Positions 1-8,157 of a stretch of 64,000 nucleotides of DNA are shown piece by piece. Numbering within the stretch: the stretch's first letter is position 1; every line of letters starts with the position of its first letter. The stretch comes from Gammaproteobacteria bacterium. GTDB lineage: Bacteria > Pseudomonadota > Gammaproteobacteria > Competibacterales > Competibacteraceae. A program made the position numbers and the translations under genes. Where the stretch lies: contig JACKNE010000012.1 in NCBI GenBank assembly GCA_024235035.1, positions 1 through 64,000 on the forward strand, given 5' to 3'. The notes under the pieces are model-generated. The model was not told the DNA's origin, did not search any database, and saw only the letters and a program-made list of their open reading frames with translations.

Positions 1-1980
1 CTCAAGACCTTCGATTTCCCGGAATTGCCCGTGATCGGGACCACGGAAGTCTGCCACGAGACCTTGCGATTGGGTGGTTTCTCCGGTCTATATTTCGAAG
101 GATGTTCAAGATGTGGTGATGACGGTAAGCTGCGCTTCATCACCCATACCGATCGCGGCCCCAATGCCGAGCCGCTGGATGTCAATGGCGACGGCGTCGC
201 CGAACGGCCCTTCGCCCTGCCCGATTTTCAGCCGCAATGGCGGCGTTTTACCCTCGATACAGCGACGGGTACGATCAAGCTGAAGAAAGCCATACGCTTG
301 ACGCAGATCACTGGCGCACCGCTGACCGGTTTGCCGAACCTGGCCGGATCAGCCGGGCTGGCCAACAGTGACGAAAAACCGATCACCCTGTTTGGGGCTC
401 CGCTGAGTCTCGACCCGCTCGGCGCCGATTTGGAAGGCATCGTCCGTGACCCCTCGGATGGCAGTTACTGGATGGCCGACGAATATCGGCCATCGATCTA
501 TCATTTCGACGCCGACGGCCAATTGCTACAACGTTTCGTACCTTTCGGTTCGAACAATGCGGGACAGACCACCGGCTTTCCGGCCTTGCCAGCAGAGTTG
601 GCGCAGCGCCGCGCCAATCGCGGCTTTGAAGCGATCGCCTATGCTGGCGGTCATCTCTACGCCTTCCTGCAAAGCCCGCTCGACAATCCCGATACGACCA
701 ACGACGCCAACAGCAAAGCCAGTCGCTGGACTCGGGTGATTGAGTTCGATATCGCGCGCCAGCGGACGGTCGCCCAATATGTCTATCCGATGGAATTCAA
801 GGTCGGTCCCTGGTCCAAAGGCAATACTACGGACAAGATCGGTGATGCGGTGGCGCTGGGTGGTGGCCGTTTTCTGGTGTTGGAGCGTGATTCAGGCACG
901 GATGCTACCTCCAGCAAATACATCTTTCATCTCGATTTGAGCGGCGCCACCAATCTGGAGACGCTGCCCGATAATATCGTCGGTCCCGGCGGCTCCCTGG
1001 AGACGATGAGCGCCGCAGAACTGCAAGCCGCTGGCATCGTCCCAGCGCGCAAGGTGCTGGTTGCCGATTTGGCCGCACTCGGCTACCTGCCCAACGACAA
1101 GCCGGAGGGGTTGGCTTTGGTACGCCAGGATAATGAGGAAATCGTGTTGGCGGTGATCAACGACAATGACTTCGGACTGAGCGCCGCGCCGATTCGTTTG
1201 GACGGATTCCTGGACTTTCTAGCCCCACCGCCGCCCGTGCAACTGGGTTTGATCACCATCAAGAAACAGCAGATCGACGCCAGCGATCGAGATGGTGGGC
1301 CGCATCTCGCGCACTGGCCAGTGGTCGGTATGTATCAACCGGATGCTATCGCCAGTTACACGGTCGGCAACGAGACTTACCTGGTCACAGCCAATGAAGG
1401 CGATAGTCGCGACTATTCCGGCTTTTCCGAGGAAACCCGAGTCGGCGATGTGACGCTCGATCCGCTTTACTTCGCCAATATCCCTGCTTTGCAAGGCGAC
1501 AACCAATTGGGACGGCTGAAAATCACGACCGCCAATGGCGATCCCGATGGTGATGGCGTCTTTAGCGCCCTGCACAGCTTTGGTGGACGTTCGTTCAGTA
1601 TCTGGAATAGTCAGGGTCGGTTGGTATTCGACAGCGGCGACGACTTCGAGCGCAACACCCAACAGAACGGGGCTTGGATCAATCCAGACAGCGAAGGTCG
1701 CAGCGACGACAAGGGTCCTGAACCGGAAGGCGTGGTTATCGGCGATGCGGGCGGGCGCACCTATGCCTTTATCGGTTTGGAGCGTGCTGGTGGAGTCATG
1801 GTCTATGACGTGACCAACCCGGCCAAACCGGTTTTCGAGCAGTGGGCTTATAACCCAGCCCACGTCTCGCCGGAAGGTTTGGCTTTTGTGCCGGCCAACG
1901 AGAGTCCGGACGGTAGGCCCTTGTTGCTGGTCAGCCACGAAATCAGCGGTACGGTGGTGATCTACCGGGTTGACCGTTAA
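1..1980 (+). CDS. Phytase-like esterase fused to a choice-of-anchor I-type beta-propeller domain (5' partial)
   Basis: The reading frame is open to the left window edge, so the start lies outside; the TTG at 25 is only the first start-like codon. The first part (to about nt 1215) has the hallmarks of the phytase-like esterase family (PF13449): EGIVRDPSDGSYWMADEY, then repeated beta-strand segments and a KPEGLAL segment. From about nt 1240 a second beta-propeller-like region follows, with YLVTANEGDSRDY, an LGRLK segment, a GPEPEGV segment and SPEGLAFV near the end, typical of choice-of-anchor I proteins. These proteins are usually exported, and DVNGDGV and DPDGDGV stretches could bind calcium. 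Substrate unknown. It converges on the inhibitor gene downstream. The two-domain reading comes from recalled family motifs. Confidence 0.8.
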   Translation, partial: LKTFDFPELPVIGTTEVCHETLRLGGFSGLYFEGCSRCGDDGKLRFITHTDRGPNAEPLDVNGDGVAERPFALPDFQPQWRRFTLDTATGTIKLKKAIRLTQITGAPLTGLPNLAGSAGLANSDEKPITLFGAPLSLDPLGADLEGIVRDPSDGSYWMADEYRPSIYHFDADGQLLQRFVPFGSNNAGQTTGFPALPAELAQRRANRGFEAIAYAGGHLYAFLQSPLDNPDTTNDANSKASRWTRVIEFDIARQRTVAQYVYPMEFKVGPWSKGNTTDKIGDAVALGGGRFLVLERDSGTDATSSKYIFHLDLSGATNLETLPDNIVGPGGSLETMSAAELQAAGIVPARKVLVADLAALGYLPNDKPEGLALVRQDNEEIVLAVINDNDFGLSAAPIRLDGFLDFLAPPPPVQLGLITIKKQQIDASDRDGGPHLAHWPVVGMYQPDAIASYTVGNETYLVTANEGDSRDYSGFSEETRVGDVTLDPLYFANIPALQGDNQLGRLKITTANGDPDGDGVFSALHSFGGRSFSIWNSQGRLVFDSGDDFERNTQQNGAWINPDSEGRSDDKGPEPEGVVIGDAGGRTYAFIGLERAGGVMVYDVTNPAKPVFEQWAYNPAHVSPEGLAFVPANESPDGRPLLLVSHEISGTVVIYRVDR

Positions 1981-2043
1981 TCGATACGGGAATCCGTTGG
2001 CTGGCAATCTAGCGGATGGCCATCGGTCAGCGGGTTCCCACAA

Positions 2044-2541
2044 TCAGTGGATCTTTTGGCTCTTTTCTCCTGACTCGATAACCCACACCGTGACGGCAAA
2101 GTGTTCCTTGATTGAACTGTCGCCACCCCAGACTCGCCAGTACTTGAGCTTGAGTGCGGCTTGACCTGGCTGCCGGGCGGTGAAGGTAAAGGTGCGCAAA
2201 CCGTGTATGCCGATAAAACCGACTTCCACAGGTGGGATATAGGCGGTGTCATCCAACGCCAGAATGCGGCGGTCATATTCATCAATCGCCCACTTGAGAC
2301 CGGTGGAGGAGTCTTCCGGTAAGCGGACTTCTAGCCGTTCACCGACATGTAGTTCGGCGGTTCGGTTGTTATCGGCGGAGGTGACTATCAGAACGCCGTT
2401 TTCCCGGACACCCACTGGCGAAGCACTGGGTTGATCGCCTTGGCTGGCGCAGCCGATCATGAACATGGCAACCAATGTCAGCAGAAACGATTTCAACACG
2501 AAACGGAAGCGCGATGATGGCAACCTGCAAATTGCGGACAT
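2044..2541 (-). CDS. Chagasin-type (I42) cysteine protease inhibitor lipoprotein
   Basis: From the ATG at 2541 the protein has a basic start, a hydrophobic stretch and a lipobox MIGC (Cys31), so it should be a lipoprotein. The mature part carries the three inhibitory-loop signatures of the MEROPS I42 (chagasin) family: DSSTGLKW, a GIHG turn before TFTF, and RVWGG close to the C-terminus. Family members block papain-like cysteine proteases. The frame is open upstream to an ATG at 2658, but that would put 39 non-signal-like residues before the signal peptide, so 2541 is preferred. No papain-like protease gene is in the window, so the target is unknown. It stands alone between a convergent gene and an AT-rich spacer. 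Confidence 0.82.
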   Translation of the reverse strand: MSAICRLPSSRFRFVLKSFLLTLVAMFMIGCASQGDQPSASPVGVRENGVLIVTSADNNRTAELHVGERLEVRLPEDSSTGLKWAIDEYDRRILALDDTAYIPPVEVGFIGIHGLRTFTFTARQPGQAALKLKYWRVWGGDSSIKEHFAVTVWVIESGEKSQKIH

Positions 2542-2800
2542 GGGACGTTTACCGGATGAATGAAAGATGATTGTGACTTGATCGTTGAAAAAAGCGGTTA
2601 CGCCCGATTTTGCCATATCTGGATGGCAGTGGTGAGTAGCCAATTTCAGCAGCATCATTGACCCTGTCTTGCAAAAGGCTGAAATCTTGCTCCATTAAAG
2701 TAGAAATTAATCTGTAATATCTTTCTAATCAATCAGATATCCTTTAAGTGAGGAATTAAATATTTCTTGTGATCAGATGAATCAGCATCTTAGTAAATAT

Positions 2801-2874
2801 CCCCCGGCAAAATCGGGGGCTTTATGGGATAGCGCCTCAAAGGCGCTATAAAACATGTGCCGCCCAAGGCGGCA
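2801..2874. repeat. Array of three adjacent stem-loops
   Basis: Three perfect hairpins follow one another: CCCCCG/CGGGGG (2801-2806 with 2814-2819), ATAGCGCC/GGCGCTAT (2829-2836 with 2842-2849, loop TCAAA) and TGCCGCC/GGCGGCA (2858-2864 with 2868-2874, loop CAA). They lie in an AT-rich spacer just upstream of the nuclease-like gene. Clustered small hairpins of this kind occur at the ends of IS200/IS605-type elements and in guide-RNA-like regions of TnpB elements, but no transposase or TnpB coding remnant is visible, so the identity is open. Confidence 0.5.
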
Positions 2875-3044
2875 GGACTTCGTAACTAAAATGATGTTCA
2901 GCAACAATCTTGCAGCTACTCCGAATCTACTACACCAATAAAACTATAAGATTCAGTAATATAAATAACGATCTGCAACTAACATCAACGTCCACTGCGC
3001 TGCGCTGCGCGGCAAATCCAACTTCCGCAAAGGTCAAACCTTTG

Positions 3045-3515
3045 ATGGTCAGGAAGGTCTCTCGTGGTGAGGAGATGATCAATTTTGACGGTAGTCATTT
3101 GGAAAAACGGCCTGATCTCTCCATTTCACTCACGGATCGCCGAAGAAGCTTTCCTCTTACCGTCGAATGTAAATTGATTGACGCCAATACCGGGAAGCAG
3201 GTCGATTTGTATTGCCGTAAGGGACTCGCACGTTTTCTGAAAGGGGAATATGCTTGGTATGCTCAGGAAGCGATGATGCTGGCCTATGTTCGAGACGGTT
3301 CAACAATATCCTTGAAATTGACTTCCTATCTTGCCAAAAATCAAACTCAAAAAACCGACCTTTTCGCAACAGAGAAACTTCCTGAACTCCTTAATTCATC
3401 GTGCTCGGATTTAGCGCGATCGAGGCACAGCCGAAAGTTCCGGTATATTGATCAAAATCCTGATGACAATCCTGGTCCTATCGCAGTTTGGCACCTCTGG
3501 CTTCCGATTCCGTAG
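3045..3515 (+). CDS. PD-(D/E)XK nuclease-like protein, probably 5'-truncated
   Basis: The product carries a plausible PD-(D/E)XK active site: RPDLSI (Asp24, counted from the ATG at 3045), then 16 residues later VECK (Glu41, Lys43). A GLARFLKGEYAW helix follows and the end reads AVWHLWLPIP. This resembles small restriction-like nucleases found as accessory genes, with no experimental role that I know of. The frame is open further upstream (to 2910), but those residues are compositionally odd. Family members as I recall them are longer at the N-terminus, so the gene may be a truncated remnant cut near 2990. The start at 3045 has AAAGG 11 nt upstream; another ATG lies at 3075. No methylase or other defence gene is adjacent. 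It converges on the TauE gene. Confidence 0.55.
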   Translation: MVRKVSRGEEMINFDGSHLEKRPDLSISLTDRRRSFPLTVECKLIDANTGKQVDLYCRKGLARFLKGEYAWYAQEAMMLAYVRDGSTISLKLTSYLAKNQTQKTDLFATEKLPELLNSSCSDLARSRHSRKFRYIDQNPDDNPGPIAVWHLWLPIP

Positions 3516-3574
3516 TCGCACTTCGTAAGCAAAAACCTGGAATCTAAACCGCTAGGCTCGCCAGTAGCTACAGC

Positions 3575-4402
3575 TCAAGAGACAACCAGTTTCACCAACA
3601 TGAACGCCGCCACTGCCACGATCATGCCAGCAAATAGCTTCTGCAACAACGGTCCGGCGAGGCGTCGCCCGACCACGATACCCAACGCCATGCCACCCAA
3701 ACCACCGCCGACAAAGCCGATTGTGATCCCGATATCCAAGCGGTGGCCAGCGATGACATGCGACGACAAGCCAATGGCGCTGATGATAGCGATGACCCAC
3801 AGCGAGGTAGCGACCGCTCGCCGCATAGGTAATAAAGCGACGAGTACCAGCGCGGGCACGATCAGAAAACCACCGCCGACGCCAAACAGCCCCGATAGTA
3901 AGCCGGTTGCGGAACCGGTCACCACCAGTCGCAACGCGCAGCGCGAGGTGAATTGCAACTGGCCGTTAGGATCGTAGCGGCAGGCCGGCCCGGCGGCGGC
4001 GCTGTTCGGTTCGCTGCTGGCGCGGACGAGGCGCGTTTCTTCAGGTCGGTAGCTGGCCTGCCGCCACATGCGGAACGCCACCGCCAGCATCAGCAATGCA
4101 AAACCGGTCAACAACACCGTCTCGGGAAGCTTTGGACTCAACCAAGCACCCAACGGTGCGCCAGCGATGCCAGATAGACCGAAGATGATGGCGGTACGAA
4201 ATTCGGCTGCGCCATCGCGCCATCGCGCTAAACCACCGCCCAATGCCGTCACGCCGACCGCTGCCAACGAAATCACCACAGCGGCATGCGCCGGCACCTG
4301 CATGCCGTACACGAGCAACGGCACAGCGAACACAGAGCCGCCGCCGCCGGTCAAGCCTAACGAGAAGCCTACCAGGAGTCCAAAAAACAGGCTAAGAAGC
4401 AT
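3575..4402 (-). CDS. TauE/SafE family sulfite/organosulfonate exporter-like permease
   Basis: A polytopic inner-membrane protein of about 275 residues. It opens with a hydrophobic helix and the glycine-rich LGLTGGGGS motif, and has the matching second-half motif GLFGVGGGFLIVP, the internal duplication typical of TauE/SafE permeases (PF01925). Members move sulfite, sulfonates or other small anions; the substrate here is unknown. The frame is open up to 4516, but upstream codons overlap the nitroreductase end and are not hydrophobic, so the ATG at 4402, 28 nt beyond that stop, is preferred. It is probably co-transcribed with the nitroreductase. About seven membrane segments can be seen. Confidence 0.85.
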   Translation of the reverse strand: MLLSLFFGLLVGFSLGLTGGGGSVFAVPLLVYGMQVPAHAAVVISLAAVGVTALGGGLARWRDGAAEFRTAIIFGLSGIAGAPLGAWLSPKLPETVLLTGFALLMLAVAFRMWRQASYRPEETRLVRASSEPNSAAAGPACRYDPNGQLQFTSRCALRLVVTGSATGLLSGLFGVGGGFLIVPALVLVALLPMRRAVATSLWVIAIISAIGLSSHVIAGHRLDIGITIGFVGGGLGGMALGIVVGRRLAGPLLQKLFAGMIVAVAAFMLVKLVVS

Positions 4403-4430
4403 GAATTCAGAGAGGGTGGCTAAACCGCCT

Positions 4431-4952
4431 TTATCGCCATACCACGACTTCATCCAATCGCCGACGTGAGCTGGATTCCGGCAATTCCGCTGGGTAGCCC
4501 AGGCTGAGGAGCGCAAGCGGCATCAAGCCAGAGTCCAATCCCAGTGCGCCGCGCACCTGGTCTTCTTCGAAGTAGCCGACCCAAGTCGAACCCATCCCAG
4601 CGGCGACGATCGCTAGTTGTGCGTAGGCGGCGGCGATGGTGGCATCTTGCAGCGCATAGAGTTTGGCGCCGCGCTCGCCAAAAGCGGCGGCGGAGCGGGC
4701 CGGGTCGGCGCAGAACACCAAGCAGATGGGCGCCTCGGCGATAAAAGTTTGTTCGTGGGTGGCATGGACTAGCGCCTGCCGTTCGTCCGGATCGCTGACG
4801 ACGATGATCCGGTAGGCTTGCAAATCGCCTGCCGAAGGCGCCGCACAGGCCATTTCCAGGATAGCATGCAACTTTTCGGACTCGATTCGCATATCCGGCT
4901 GATATTTACGAACCGAGTGGCGATGGCGAACAGTTTCGAAAAAATCCCACAT
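4431..4952 (-). CDS. Nitroreductase family FMN protein
   Basis: A 173-residue single-domain nitroreductase-fold protein. It begins with the classical FETVRHRHSVRKY segment that contacts FMN phosphate, followed by CAAPSAGDLQAYRIIVV. AIVAAGMGSTWVGYF and LLSLGYPAE come later, as in small nitroreductases. It probably reduces a quinone, nitro compound or similar acceptor with NAD(P)H; the substrate cannot be read from sequence. It lies just upstream of the TauE/SafE permease on the same strand, and downstream of bamD with an inverted repeat between them. Confidence 0.88.
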   Translation of the reverse strand: MWDFFETVRHRHSVRKYQPDMRIESEKLHAILEMACAAPSAGDLQAYRIIVVSDPDERQALVHATHEQTFIAEAPICLVFCADPARSAAAFGERGAKLYALQDATIAAAYAQLAIVAAGMGSTWVGYFEEDQVRGALGLDSGLMPLALLSLGYPAELPESSSRRRLDEVVVWR

Positions 4953-5000
4953 AGCACAGCCCTCGCGGTGGTTGAAAAGCTTTACAAAAGCTCCTTCTCT

Positions 5001-5031
5001 CCCACACTCTCGCTGAACAAGAGAGCGTGGG
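5001..5031. repeat. CT-rich palindromic element, copy 1 (behind bamD)
   Basis: CCCACACTCTC (5001-5011) pairs with GAGAGCGTGGG (5021-5031) with a single mismatch around a 9-nt loop. It sits directly behind the bamD stop codon, so on the minus strand it could act as a transcript-end hairpin. Its CT-rich arm resembles other inverted repeats in this window (near 27970, 32177, 37216, 52155 and 56715). Confidence 0.45.
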
Positions 5032-5034
5032 GGG

Positions 5035-5826
5035 TCAGCCTGTACCTTTGATTAGCGCATTCAATTTCGGCAGTTCCGAAGATTGCGGATAGTTGCGTTC
5101 CAGGACCCGCAGGCTGTCAGCAGCCAGTTGTGGCATACCCATCTTGACGTAGGCTTGCGTCATGATACTGAGTGCATTTTCGGTAGCCGAAGTGCGAGCG
5201 TAGGTTTCCAACACGTACTTGGCGCGATTGACCGCTGCGACGTAAGCGCCCCGCCGCAGATAGTAGTCAGCGACGTTAGTTTCATAGACGGCCAAACTGT
5301 TGTGTAGGAACAGAATGCGCTGGCGGGAGTCCTCGGCATACTGACTGCTGGGAAATTTCCGCACCAGCTCGGAAAAATCGTTGAAGGATTGCCGAGCGGT
5401 GTTGGTATCGGTCTTGGATCGGTCGACAGGCGCCAAGCGGTCAAAGAGGGTGTTGCTGCGCTGAAAATTCACCAGCCCCTTCATATAGTAGGCATAATCG
5501 ACGTAGGGATGCCGAGGGTTGGCCTTGATGAAGCGATCGGCGGCGGCGATGGCGGCGTCCGGTTCACCGTCTTTGTATTGACAGTAGATGGTATCGATCT
5601 GCGCCTGCTGAGCGTAACGACCGAATGGATAGCGGGCTTGAATCTTGTCCAGATAACCGATCGCCGTCTGGTAATTGCCTTCGCTCATCGCCTCCTTGGC
5701 CTCGCTGTACAGGCGCTGGACCGACCAACCCTTGGTTTCGTCGATCTGCTCCGGGAGCAGGGAACATCCCACTAGCAATAAGGTGGTTAGCGGGAGAACG
5801 GTAAGCAGTTTCAATAGATGACGCAT
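5035..5826 (-). CDS. bamD: Outer membrane protein assembly factor BamD (ComL)
   Basis: A lipoprotein of the beta-barrel assembly machinery that, with BamA, folds proteins into the outer membrane. It has a signal peptide with lipobox LVGC (Cys21), then tetratricopeptide-like helical repeats, including SEGNYQTAIGYLDKIQARYP and the YVDYAYYMKGLVN segment conserved in BamD. At 263 residues its length is normal. It is divergent from rluD, an arrangement common in gammaproteobacteria. An inverted repeat follows the stop codon. The start ATG at 5826 is fixed by the signal peptide. Confidence 0.95.
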   Translation of the reverse strand: MRHLLKLLTVLPLTTLLLVGCSLLPEQIDETKGWSVQRLYSEAKEAMSEGNYQTAIGYLDKIQARYPFGRYAQQAQIDTIYCQYKDGEPDAAIAAADRFIKANPRHPYVDYAYYMKGLVNFQRSNTLFDRLAPVDRSKTDTNTARQSFNDFSELVRKFPSSQYAEDSRQRILFLHNSLAVYETNVADYYLRRGAYVAAVNRAKYVLETYARTSATENALSIMTQAYVKMGMPQLAADSLRVLERNYPQSSELPKLNALIKGTG

Positions 5827-5869
5827 GGGAGATGACTATGGAGCGACAGAGGTCAGAAGTAGAAAGGTT

Positions 5870-6862
5870 ATGGACGTGAGTATAACGCCCACGTCGCCAA
5901 AAGCCATCATGCCTTCGATGGAACGGATTGATTGCCAAATCCCTGCCGCCTGCGCCGGGATGCGTCTGGATCAAGCCCTAGCCGAGTTGCTGCCCGCCTA
6001 TTCGCGCAACCGGTTGCAACAGTGGCTCAAGACCGGTCAATTGCGGGTGAATGACGCTGTTCGGCGGCCTCGCGATCGGGTGGTCGGCGGTGAGGCCATC
6101 AGCGGCGATTTGGCATTCGAGATCGAAACCATCGCGACTCCCCAAGATATTCCATTGACGCTGATTTATGAGGATGCTGATCTGCTGGTGATCGACAAGC
6201 CAGCGGGTTTGGTCGCCCATCCCGCCGCCGGCAACCATGATGGAACTTTGGTGAATGCTTTGTTGCATCATGTGCCAGAATTGGCGACGCTGCCGCGTGC
6301 TGGGTTGGTCCACCGGCTGGACAAAGACACTACCGGGTTGTTAGTCGTGGCACGGCGCTTATCCACGTACACCGCCCTGGTGGAGCAATTGCAGGCGCGC
6401 GCTATCGAGCGGGAGTATCTGGCTGTCGTCAATGGGACGCCGGTGGCAGGTGGCGCGGTGGATGCACCCATCGGTCGGCATCCGGTGGACCGACAGCGGA
6501 TGGCGGTCACGCCGGGAGGCAAGCCCGCAGTGACGCATTATCGGGTGCTGCGCCGATTCCAGGCCCATACGCTGCTACGGGTGAAGCTGGAAACAGGCCG
6601 CACTCATCAAATCCGGGTTCACATGGCCCATATCCGCTTGCCTTTGCTGGGCGATCCCGTTTACGGTGGACGACCTCGTTTGCCACCAGGAGCATCACGA
6701 CACAGCATTGCGGCGATTCAGCGCTTTCGCCGTCAAGCGCTGCACGCCGAACGGTTGGCGTTGATGCATCCGGCAACGGGTGAATGGCTGGTATGGCGAG
6801 CGGAGATACCGGCTGATTTGGCGGAACTCTTAGCGATCTTGGGTGAGGATAGCGATGCCTGA
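5870..6862 (+). CDS. rluD: 23S rRNA pseudouridine(1911/1915/1917) synthase RluD
   Basis: Makes pseudouridines in helix 69 of 23S rRNA. An N-terminal S4-like domain (GMRLDQALAELLPAYSRNRL) precedes the RluA-family catalytic domain, which contains VIDKPAGLVAHP and the active-site motif HRLDKDTTGLLV (Asp151 counting from this start), then GRTHQIRVHMAH. The frame is open to 5825, but that would overlap the bamD start. ATGs at 5870, 5909 and 5918 are all possible; the later ones match the usual N-terminus best. The stop overlaps the pgeF start, so the two genes are probably translated together. Confidence 0.93.
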   Translation: MDVSITPTSPKAIMPSMERIDCQIPAACAGMRLDQALAELLPAYSRNRLQQWLKTGQLRVNDAVRRPRDRVVGGEAISGDLAFEIETIATPQDIPLTLIYEDADLLVIDKPAGLVAHPAAGNHDGTLVNALLHHVPELATLPRAGLVHRLDKDTTGLLVVARRLSTYTALVEQLQARAIEREYLAVVNGTPVAGGAVDAPIGRHPVDRQRMAVTPGGKPAVTHYRVLRRFQAHTLLRVKLETGRTHQIRVHMAHIRLPLLGDPVYGGRPRLPPGASRHSIAAIQRFRRQALHAERLALMHPATGEWLVWRAEIPADLAELLAILGEDSDA

Positions 6863-7616
6863 AATGGCCAAGCCTTTGCGTGAAAGCCTATTGCTTCCCA
6901 ACTGGCCGGCGCCGGTTCGCGTGCGGTCGATCAGCACCACCCGACAGGGTGGAGTCAGTCAACAGCCCTACAATAGCCTGAATCCGGCGGATCACGTTGG
7001 CGACGAACCGGCTTGCGTGGCTGAAAATCGACGACGGTTGGCGGCGGCGTTGGATCTCGTCAAGGAACCGGCCTGGTTGGAGCAGGTTCACGGAACGACC
7101 GTGGTTGCTGCGGAAACCGTCACTGCGTCGGTATCGGTCGTTGCTGACGCAGCCTGGACTCGGGAGCCGGGCCAGCCTTGTGTGGTGATGACCGCCGATT
7201 GTTTGCCCGTTTTGTTGTGCGACCGGGCCGGGACGGTGGTGGCAGCCGCACATGCTGGCTGGCGTGGATTGGCGGCTGGCGTGATCGGCGCAACCGTCGC
7301 CCGGCTGGAGACGCCGCCGGCGGAGTTGCTGGCTTGGTTGGGGCCAGCCATCGGCCCGGAGGCTTTTGAGGTAGGGGACGAGGTGCGTGCGACGTTCACC
7401 ACGCTGGATGCCCGAAATACGAGCTGCTTTCGACCTTCGCCGGCGGGGCGCTGGTTGGCGGACCTTTACCAACTGGCGCGACGGCAGTTACAGGGTTTGG
7501 GAGTCTCAGCAGTTTACGGCGGGGAATTTTGTACCCTCAGCGAACCGGAGCGATTCTTTTCCTACCGTCGTGAGCCGCGCACCGGGCGCATGGCGACGCT
7601 GATTTGGTTGCAGTGA
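6855..7616 (+). CDS. pgeF: Peptidoglycan editing factor PgeF (YfiH/DUF152 laccase-like)
   Basis: A YfiH-family protein that keeps wrongly built muropeptides out of peptidoglycan; members also show purine nucleoside phosphorylase or multicopper-oxidase-like activity. Diagnostic segments are TTRQGGVSQQPYNSLN near the start, VVMTADCLPVLL with the zinc-ligand Cys, and AAHAGWRGLAAG with the zinc-ligand His. At about 253 residues it is normal in length. The ATG at 6855 lies inside the rluD stop region and has GAGG 6 nt upstream. rluD-pgeF is a conserved pair in gammaproteobacteria. Confidence 0.93.
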   Translation: MPEMAKPLRESLLLPNWPAPVRVRSISTTRQGGVSQQPYNSLNPADHVGDEPACVAENRRRLAAALDLVKEPAWLEQVHGTTVVAAETVTASVSVVADAAWTREPGQPCVVMTADCLPVLLCDRAGTVVAAAHAGWRGLAAGVIGATVARLETPPAELLAWLGPAIGPEAFEVGDEVRATFTTLDARNTSCFRPSPAGRWLADLYQLARRQLQGLGVSAVYGGEFCTLSEPERFFSYRREPRTGRMATLIWLQ

Positions 7617-7695
7617 GCAGGAGCCTTTCAGGGACGATCCGATGACTGGGCAACGACGCTCCAACTGTCGCCATTCGCGCAAGAAACCTGCTTAC

Positions 7696-8133
7696 TCAAA
7701 TCCGCACCGCCAGTACATCACAGGGCGCGCTATGCAACACAGCGTTAGCGGTCGAACCCAGCAGCAGCGCCAGTCCGTGGCGTCCGTGGCTACCGACCAC
7801 AATGAGATCGACATTGTGTTCCCGGGCGGCGCCGAGAATCCCCTCCTTGGTGGAAAGCGCACTTACGACCCACAGCTGGGTATCTTCCCCCAAGCCCAAG
7901 CGTCGCGCCAGATCACCCAATGCCGTCCGCGCTTCCTGGAGCAGTGCTTCGTCAGGCAGGTCGGGGAGAACCGGCAATAACTCATAACCACCGCCCAAAC
8001 TGATATTCACGTCTTCGACCACATGAAGCAAACTCAACTGCGCGCCATATTTCTGAGCGATCTCCCAGGCGCGTTTCCCAACCTGCTGCGCAGCATCGGA
8101 AAAATCAGTGGCAAATAGGATATGTTGATACAT
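7696..8133 (-). CDS. Universal stress protein, UspA family (ATP-binding type)
   Basis: A 145-residue single Usp domain. It starts with ILFATDFSDAA and ends with VVGSHGRHGLALLLGSTANAVLHSAPCDVLAV. The G-x2-G-x(9)-G-(S/T) pattern there is the ATP-binding signature of the ATP-binding Usp subclass. It is a cytoplasmic stress-linked protein of unknown exact role. It lies 24 nt downstream of the TPR lipoprotein on the same strand, possibly the last gene of an mpl-led operon, and converges on pgeF. Confidence 0.92.
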   Translation of the reverse strand: MYQHILFATDFSDAAQQVGKRAWEIAQKYGAQLSLLHVVEDVNISLGGGYELLPVLPDLPDEALLQEARTALGDLARRLGLGEDTQLWVVSALSTKEGILGAAREHNVDLIVVGSHGRHGLALLLGSTANAVLHSAPCDVLAVRI

Positions 8134-8157
8134 GGCATCGACTCCTATAATCGTTTC

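Noticed and set aside
1219..2043. 274-codon open frame on the minus strand
   Set aside because: Antisense to the phytase-like gene, which carries the recognisable domain motifs.
2801..2874. Hairpin array considered as a CRISPR fragment
   Set aside because: The three stems differ in sequence and there are no equal-length spacers or cas genes.
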